In this document: piece after piece, positions 8,554 through 12,717 of the stretch | Layout of the letters: the number at the start of each line of letters is the position of its first letter | Position numbering within the stretch: the first letter of the stretch is position 1 | Assembly: GCA_027622115.1 (NCBI GenBank) | Contig: JAQBZS010000099.1 | Span: 1-12,717, forward strand | DNA length: 12,717 nt | Source of the DNA: Planctomycetota bacterium | GTDB taxonomy: Bacteria; Planctomycetota; Planctomycetia; Planctomycetales; Planctomycetaceae | Reading direction: 5' to 3' | Made by a program: the position numbers and the translations under genes | Notes under the pieces: model-generated | The model's input: only the letters and a program-made list of their open reading frames with translations | What the model was told of the DNA's origin: nothing | Databases searched by the model: none

Positions 8554-8910
8554 TCACGACTCGTTTTCGACGGGATCGGTTTCGACGGGATCGGTCTCCG
8601 CCAACCGCACCCGAATTTCGTCGCCGTCCACCGACACTTCATAGCAGTCGGTCTTCAATTTGGACTGCGGGTTGTCGAGCCACGTGCCGTTCTTGACGCA
8701 AAATCTCCAGGCGTGCCAAGGACACGTCACGGCACCGTCTTCGACATATCCACTGGCCAGCGAGGCTCCCATGTGCGGGCAGGAATCGTTGATGGCGTGG
8801 TACTCGCCGTCGATCAAAAACACGCCCACCATGCTCCCATCCACGGGATACGAACGCCCTTGTCCCTCGGGAATGTCTCCAACCTTGGCGACAGATATAA
8901 ACTCCGACAT
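8554..8910 (-). CDS. Rieske [2Fe-2S] ferredoxin-like protein
   Basis: A 118-residue soluble protein with a single Rieske domain. The cluster ligands are clear: CPHMG gives Cys-x-His and CPWH gives Cys-x-x-His, 17 residues apart, binding a [2Fe-2S] cluster through two Cys and two His. The flanking residues resemble the small Rieske ferredoxins of dioxygenase systems and the NirD-like proteins. There is no signal peptide or membrane anchor, so it should act in the cytoplasm as an electron carrier or sensor. The C-terminus carries a duplicated ETDPV pentapeptide. The ATG at 8910 is preceded by GGAAGGA a few bases upstream. It is the first gene of the operon, with the NuoN-like gene 24 bases downstream. 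The electron donor and acceptor are not shown by the sequence. Confidence 0.9.
   Translation of the reverse strand: MSEFISVAKVGDIPEGQGRSYPVDGSMVGVFLIDGEYHAINDSCPHMGASLASGYVEDGAVTCPWHAWRFCVKNGTWLDNPQSKLKTDCYEVSVDGDEIRVRLAETDPVETDPVENES
8566..8595. repeat. Perfect 15-bp tandem duplication inside the Rieske gene
   Basis: TTCGACGGGATCGGT occurs twice in a row, at 8566-8580 and 8581-8595. On the minus strand it encodes two copies of the pentapeptide ETDPV at the acidic C-terminus of the Rieske protein. It looks like a recent in-frame slippage event and leaves the cluster-binding domain untouched. Confidence 0.9.
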
Positions 8911-9072
8911 CGTCCTTCCCGTGCTCGTTTGCGACTCGGCGGTGAGTGAAATCGAGCGGATGGTATCGGCTAAGTTTGAGGCATCACAGTCATGCCGGTC
9001 GCCGCGAGTTGATTCGAGTTATTCTCGCCGCGCCAAATAATGGCACTTTTGTTCGTTTAACCGCACGCCGCA

Positions 9073-9126
9073 GGCACGCGCGTTTGAGCAACGTGACCCG
9101 GTTTCGTGTGCCCAAACGCGCGTGCC
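9073..9126. repeat. Long GC-rich hairpin (17 of 18 bp paired)
   Basis: The left arm at 9073-9090 begins GGCACGCGCGTTTG and the right arm at 9109-9126 ends CAAACGCGCGTGCC. Seventeen of 18 positions pair, with one A/C mismatch at 9087/9112 and an 18-base loop. Imperfect complementarity continues outward on both sides (GCACGCCGCA against CGCGGGGTGC). The hairpin lies about 160 bases upstream of the Rieske operon start and directly at the point where similarity to a LamG domain begins. There is no T-tract on either strand, so an intrinsic terminator is unlikely. It could be a palindromic dispersed repeat, the end of a mobile element, or a protein-binding site. Confidence 0.75.
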
Positions 9127-9442
9127 GACGCGGGGTGCTCGCGACTTTGCTCCAGACGTTGAAAGAATCGCGGGTCCGGTGCATGTGGTCGTGACCTACC
9201 GACGCGGCGAACTCGACTGCTATTTGAACGGACGCCGGACGGACAAGCAGTCGAAGGTGGAAGGCGATTTTCGCAATTGGGACGCACAGCATTTGCTCTT
9301 CGGCGACGAATGGACAAGCGAACGCAATTGGGCCGGTGCTCTGGAAAGCGTTGCGATTTACAACCGCTGCCTGGATTCGACCGAGGTTGAACGCAACGCT
9401 CGGGAATACGCCCGCATCCGCGAAATGCGTCGCAGCAAATGA
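9122..9442 (+). pseudogene. LamG-like jellyroll domain remnant, 3' half only
   Basis: The frame encodes about 106 residues that look like the C-terminal half of a concanavalin/LamG-type jellyroll domain common in planctomycete surface and secreted proteins. Visible pieces are HVVVTYRRGELDCYLNGRR, GDFRNWDAQHLLFGDEW and WAGALESVAIYNRCLDSTEV. Such domains usually need about 150 residues. The first strands are absent, the same frame is closed by a TAA at 9038, and no signal peptide or Shine-Dalgarno sequence precedes the GTG at 9122, which itself lies within the right arm of a hairpin. I read it as a 5'-truncated remnant of a larger gene. The alternative is a small standalone gene, which seems unlikely because half a jellyroll should not fold. 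Confidence 0.6.
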
Positions 9443-9602
9443 GCGGCTCGGATTGGAATGCCCGGCATCCACGCCCGATTCACAATCTTGTGCAATTCTC
9501 GTAACGCTCGGCAGCGGCCACGACCATCTTTTGTCGAATCTCGAACATCAGCACGGTCGATGTCGTGTGCAACATCCTCGCAAATCTGAAATGGAAAACA
9601 GC

Positions 9603-9984
9603 ATGCCACGAATCATGAGTACTTGTCTGGTCACGCTCATCCGCGTGTTTTGGCCCGCTGGTCGCGGACGATCAAGTCAAGCCGGACGCTATCCCCGCCG
9701 GATTGAAAGACTTCAAGGGAATCCTCGTCGGCAAGCTGACAACCAAAAATGACGACAAGGGGCAGCTCGTCATCAAGGTGGAAAGCATTAAGCGGAGTTG
9801 GAACGGTAGTAAGGCGGAAGACCCCAAGCAGGCGATTGGTAAGTCGCTGATGTTGCAGCTCCCCGAGAAAACACGTCTCCGCGAAAACTTCCGCGGATTA
9901 AAAGTTGGCGACGCGATCGAAGTCGGCACGTTTCAGATTGAAGCCGGTCTGCGGATCGTCGAATTGCTGCGTAAGGCCGAGTAA
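9603..9984 (+). pseudogene. Small secreted protein, apparently frameshifted in its signal peptide
   Basis: The open frame from the TTG at 9703 encodes a globular segment beginning LKDFKGILVGKLTTKNDD and ending IVELLRKAE. It has no recognised domain but resembles small exported planctomycete hypotheticals. Upstream in the same frame the sequence reads ACFGPLVADDQVKPDAIPAG, the end of a signal peptide with a plausible cleavage site after LVA. The start of that peptide, MPRIMSTCLVTLI, lies in another frame from the ATG at 9603, with GGAAAA about eight bases upstream. Removing one C of the CC at 9641-9642 joins the two into one Sec signal peptide and a mature protein, about 126 residues in all. 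So the gene is either broken by a one-base insertion or affected by a sequence error. If it is a real mutation, a TTG-initiated cytoplasmic product is possible but lacks a convincing ribosome site. Confidence 0.65.
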
Positions 9985-10080
9985 GGCATCAAACGGGACG
10001 CTAGCTGGCGGTTCCCAGGTAGGTTATTCATTGCCGGTTGCCGAACACCATCCAATTCGGCCCCCCAAAAACAGGAATTG

Positions 10081-10086
10081 AAGGAG
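10081..10086 (+). promoter_or_regulatory. Ribosome binding site of the EF-hand gene
   Basis: AAGGAG lies eight bases before the ATG at 10095. It fixes the start there rather than at the in-frame TTG at 10038, which would place 19 extra residues before the signal peptide. Confidence 0.8.
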
Positions 10087-10094
10087 CTTTTCAG

Positions 10095-10715
10095 ATGTTG
10101 TTTCGATTTCGAATTCAGGCTGTCATCGTTGCAGTCATTGTGTCTTGCGGTTTCCTACAAAAGGCGACGGCAGACGAAGCTCCCAGTGAGTCACCGAAGA
10201 AGCCTTCGGTTGACGGCGAAGCCCAGTCCGAGGCCAAACCGCCGATCGCAGACAAGCCCGATTCAGAATCCGAAAAGCCCAAATCAGAATCCGGCAAGCC
10301 CGTCGGCGAGAAAAAGCCATCGAAAAAGCCATCGAAAAAGGCCGAGTCTCGCAAGCCCTCCGGCAGCAAAACTCGCGCGGGCGAATCGGAAGACAAACGA
10401 CAATCTGGCGAGCAGGAATTCCGGATTTCGTCACTCGGCGACGCACGGCATCCGATGGTCCGATTCCTCAAGGAATTCGACCGAAACAAGGACGGCAAAC
10501 TCAATCAGGAAGAACAGTCGGCCGCAAAAGAAGCGTATATGAAGAACGTGGAAAACGTTCAGCGGGTTCGAGCCGAATACATGCGTCGGTTGGAACAGAT
10601 GCTGCGCCAACGACAGGGAGGCGCGGGAATGGACCAACGGCGTCGCGGTTTCGAATCGGCAAGACCAGACCGTCGACCTGACAACCGCAAGCCAGGTGGC
10701 GGCGATCGTAAGTAA
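10095..10715 (+). CDS. Secreted Lys/Ser/Pro-rich protein with one EF-hand
   Basis: A 206-residue exported protein. Residues 1-26 form a Sec signal peptide (hydrophobic core AVIVAVIVSCGFL, likely cleavage after ATA). Residues 27 to about 105 are a low-complexity, charged linker rich in Lys, Ser, Pro and Glu, including a KKPS tandem. Residues 129-140 form a canonical EF-hand loop, DRNKDGKLNQEE, with Asp, Asn, Asp and the closing Glu in the calcium-coordinating positions. A basic helix follows, and the tail is Arg/Gly/Asp-rich. Only one EF-hand is seen, so calcium binding would need dimerisation or serve a structural role. Such proteins are common in planctomycetes; the specific role is unknown. 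The next gene is convergent. Confidence 0.8.
   Translation: MLFRFRIQAVIVAVIVSCGFLQKATADEAPSESPKKPSVDGEAQSEAKPPIADKPDSESEKPKSESGKPVGEKKPSKKPSKKAESRKPSGSKTRAGESEDKRQSGEQEFRISSLGDARHPMVRFLKEFDRNKDGKLNQEEQSAAKEAYMKNVENVQRVRAEYMRRLEQMLRQRQGGAGMDQRRRGFESARPDRRPDNRKPGGGDRK
10311..10334 (+). repeat. 12-bp tandem repeat coding KKPS units
   Basis: AAAAAGCCATCG occurs twice in succession (10311-10322 and 10323-10334), followed by a partial third copy. It encodes the repeated KKPS of the linker in the EF-hand protein and is typical slippage-prone low-complexity coding DNA. Confidence 0.85.
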
Positions 10716-10807
10716 TCCGTTGAATAGGCCGGACTCGATGATGTCCGCTGCTGGCTCGCTGAGTGATCATTGCAAATCGGCAACGAGCGCGCCGACTCCA
10801 ATCTGGT

Positions 10808-11827
10808 TCACGTTTTGCCTGTCAACTGCTCCGCCAATTGTCGAGGGCTCTCGGTGCCGATGATTTCCACTTCGCGACACTCCACAAGGTTACGAAACCA
10901 TGTGTGTTGTCGCTTGGCAAATTGTCTTGTCCTGTTTTGAATCAGAGTCACGGATTCGGCGAGATTCCTGGCTCCATTCAAATGCTCGATCACTTCGCGG
11001 TAGCCGAGTGCTTGGCCGGCGGTGCGACTCAGCGCATCGCAGGTCGCGGACAATTGTCGAACTTCCTCGACCAGCCCTTGCCGGATCATGTCTTCCGCAC
11101 GCTGGTCGATTCGCTTCCGCAACCACGCTCGCGGCGGACTCAACCAATAGACGTGTGGCGGACGATCCGCTGCAGATAGCGGCTGTTGGTGCTGTTGCGA
11201 CGACAACGGCGTCCCGGTGATATGCTGGACTTCCAGTGCACGGATGACTCGTCGCGTGTCGTTCGGATGTAATGTCTCGGCGGATGCTGCATCGACGGCA
11301 CGCAGTTGTTCATGCAGCCAGGCAATGCCGTGGACTTGCAACTGAGACTGCAAGGAGTGGCGAAAGTCCCAGTCCGCCGGGGGACCACTGAACACGCCGC
11401 GCAAGACGCCGCGCAAATACAGGCCGGTGCCGCCAACGAAGAGCGGTGTCTTGCCGCGTGCTTGAATCGACTCGCACGCCACGCGCGCGGCGGACACGTA
11501 TTCCGCCAAGCTGAATTCCTCGTTCGGATCGAGCACATCAATGAGATGATGCGGGACTCGATTCCGGTCTGAAATCGACGGCTTCGCGGTGCCGATATCC
11601 ATGCCGCGATACAGCGACATGGAATCGAGCGAGACGATTTCGGCATTGATCCGCGTGGCAAGTTCCAGCGCGACACTTGTCTTCCCGCTGGCCGTGGGGC
11701 CGGCGAGAAACCAAGTCTGTCGCAGAAGTTCCGAGGGAAACTGAATGGACTCGGCGCAGGCGGCTACTGGTTCGATTCGGTCTCGTTCCACTTCACTTTG
11801 TATTTCTCCTCGAGCTGCTTCCGCCAT
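10808..11827 (-). CDS. miaA: tRNA dimethylallyltransferase
   Basis: MiaA transfers a dimethylallyl group to N6 of A37 in tRNAs that read UNN codons, the first step toward ms2i6A. The family signatures are all present. They are the P-loop GPTASGKT at 43-50, DSMSLYRGMDIGTAKPS from Asp68, VGGTGLYLRG at 131-140, HPNDTRRVIRALEV at 187-200 and FAKRQHTWFRN at 303-313. The length of 339 is somewhat above the usual 300-320, because about 40 residues precede the P-loop instead of about 10. The ATG at 11827 lies inside the upstream gene, overlapping its last 64 bases. An in-frame GTG at 11791, with GAGGAG upstream at rather long spacing, is an alternative start giving 327 residues. The overlap suggests co-transcription with the upstream gene. 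Confidence 0.95.
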   Translation of the reverse strand: MAEAARGEIQSEVERDRIEPVAACAESIQFPSELLRQTWFLAGPTASGKTSVALELATRINAEIVSLDSMSLYRGMDIGTAKPSISDRNRVPHHLIDVLDPNEEFSLAEYVSAARVACESIQARGKTPLFVGGTGLYLRGVLRGVFSGPPADWDFRHSLQSQLQVHGIAWLHEQLRAVDAASAETLHPNDTRRVIRALEVQHITGTPLSSQQHQQPLSAADRPPHVYWLSPPRAWLRKRIDQRAEDMIRQGLVEEVRQLSATCDALSRTAGQALGYREVIEHLNGARNLAESVTLIQNRTRQFAKRQHTWFRNLVECREVEIIGTESPRQLAEQLTGKT

Positions 11828-12717
11828 TTGGGACCGATACCTCGATATTCCGTCTGAGCCAGCGTGGCCGTGGTTGGACGATTCATGAATTGTTGAGCAA
11901 ACTGCTGCATCAATTCCGGCGGAATCCCTTCCGGAAGTTGCGGTCGCTCGCGTTCGGGATTCGACAGGATGAATTCGTCCTGAATTTTCGCCATCGCGTC
12001 TTCGTCCGTCGTTTGCCGACTATTCAATTGCACGACGCAATACGTCGTTCGATCGGCATTGGAGACGACCCGAATTTCACCAACCTGCATGTCGTTGAAG
12101 ACCGTTTCCATGAATTTGTTGCCGGCATCTTCCACGAAACTCAGAGGGGTGATCGTGTGCCGGAACGGATTCAGCCAAGTGATGCGGCCCGAATTCCGCG
12201 GGCTCGAAATCTCGACGGAATCGTCTGCATCCGTCAGCCGTTGAATCTTGAAGAATTCGATCTTGAGATTCGCGGATACACCGTCCGCATCCTCGGGAAT
12301 GCTGATGCGAAACGTGGGTTGCACGAAGGTACGACCGGCGACTTTCTTCCAATCGAAAGGTTCAGCTTTCTTGGGAGTCGGCTTTTCGGCGGGTGGCTTG
12401 GGGTCCGTCGGAATCGGTTTGACGGGCGGCTTATCGTTGGGTGACGGCGTTACGGGAGTCTTGGGTGGTTCCGGCTTTGCGACTGACTTCTTGGGCTCCG
12501 TTTTTTCCGGTGCAGTCTTCGGCGGGTCTACTGCATCGTCCTGGCACTCGCCGTCCGACTTGTCGGATTTCACCGGTGCGGGTTGCTTCGGCGCAGGCGG
12601 TTTTGGTGCAGGCTTTGTTGCCGGTGCCGGTTCAGTCTTCTTCGTTTCAGGTTCCGGCTTCGGGGGTGCCTCGGTTTTCTTGGGTGCTGGTTCTCCGTCA
12701 TCGACTTTCGTGGCGGG
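11764..12717 (-). CDS. Hypothetical protein with Pro/Lys/Glu-rich N-terminal region (partial, continues past right edge)
   Basis: The frame is open to the window edge, giving 317 visible residues; the true start lies outside. The GTG at 12573 is not needed as a start because the same low-complexity composition continues upstream. Visible residues 1 to about 123 are rich in Pro, Lys, Glu and Thr (PAPKKTE, KPEPPKTP, KPPAEKPTPKKAEP) and look like a long unstructured linker. Residues 124-317 look like a folded domain, with TFVQPTFRISIP, NSGRITWLNPF and TTYCVVQLNSR, ending in a charged helix with KWRKQLEEKYKVKW. I do not recognise the domain and assign no function. It may be anchored in or exported through the membrane by a part outside the window. 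miaA follows and overlaps it by 64 bases. Confidence 0.75.
   Translation of the reverse strand, partial: PATKVDDGEPAPKKTEAPPKPEPETKKTEPAPATKPAPKPPAPKQPAPVKSDKSDGECQDDAVDPPKTAPEKTEPKKSVAKPEPPKTPVTPSPNDKPPVKPIPTDPKPPAEKPTPKKAEPFDWKKVAGRTFVQPTFRISIPEDADGVSANLKIEFFKIQRLTDADDSVEISSPRNSGRITWLNPFRHTITPLSFVEDAGNKFMETVFNDMQVGEIRVVSNADRTTYCVVQLNSRQTTDEDAMAKIQDEFILSNPERERPQLPEGIPPELMQQFAQQFMNRPTTATLAQTEYRGIGPKWRKQLEEKYKVKWNETESNQ

Noticed and set aside
8911..9060. Sigma-70 style promoter for the Rieske operon
   Set aside because: A promoter must lie near here, but no -35/-10 pair with acceptable spacing stood out on the minus strand.
9073..9126. Integron attC site, because of GCCCAAAC and GTTTGAGC in the arms
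   Set aside because: The half-sites are in the wrong order relative to the hairpin, do not fit the attC consensus exactly, and no integrase or cassette structure is present.
10716..10807. Bidirectional terminator between the EF-hand gene and miaA
   Set aside because: Only weak 5-bp stems such as CGGAC/GTCCG are present and there is no T-tract, so no terminator is called.

Overview
The window looks like a GC-rich chromosomal segment from a member of the Planctomycetota. This rests on the mix of genes: a bacterial alpha-2-macroglobulin, a LamG-type jellyroll remnant, secreted proteins with Lys/Pro-rich linkers, and a single-EF-hand secreted protein. It is an inference; no marker gene in the window settles the taxonomy.

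Layout, left to right. (1) 1-2429 (+): the C-terminal 808 residues of an alpha-2-macroglobulin family protein with an intact thioester motif; its 5' end lies outside the window. (2) 2430-2720: a gap between convergent genes, holding a nested inverted-repeat element. (3) 8910 down to 2721 (-): a tight three-gene operon in the order Rieske ferredoxin-like protein, NuoN-like membrane subunit, and a 1409-residue membrane protein. The large protein carries a near-perfect voltage-sensor domain but no recognisable pore. (4) 8911-9700: a region that looks partly decayed, with a large hairpin, the 3' half of a LamG domain and a small secreted-protein gene apparently broken by one extra base in its signal peptide. 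(5) 10095-10715 (+): a secreted EF-hand protein. (6) 12717 down to 10808 (-): a Pro/Lys/Glu-rich protein running off the right edge, followed by and overlapping miaA.

The strongest candidate for an undescribed system is the Rieske / orphan NuoN-like / voltage-sensor operon. The NuoN-like protein keeps the TM5 Glu and the TM7 and TM8 Lys of complex I antiporter-like subunits. It appears to have Gln at the TM12 Lys position and has lost the TPD-type motif after TM7. No other nuo gene is present. The downstream start codon overlaps the NuoN stop (GTGAGTGA), so the two membrane proteins are probably translationally coupled. A membrane module that couples redox or ion translocation to membrane potential is a reasonable hypothesis; its function is inferred, not shown.

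No tRNA, rRNA, CRISPR array or intact transposase was seen. Most other long open frames are antisense or out-of-frame shadows in GC-rich coding DNA.
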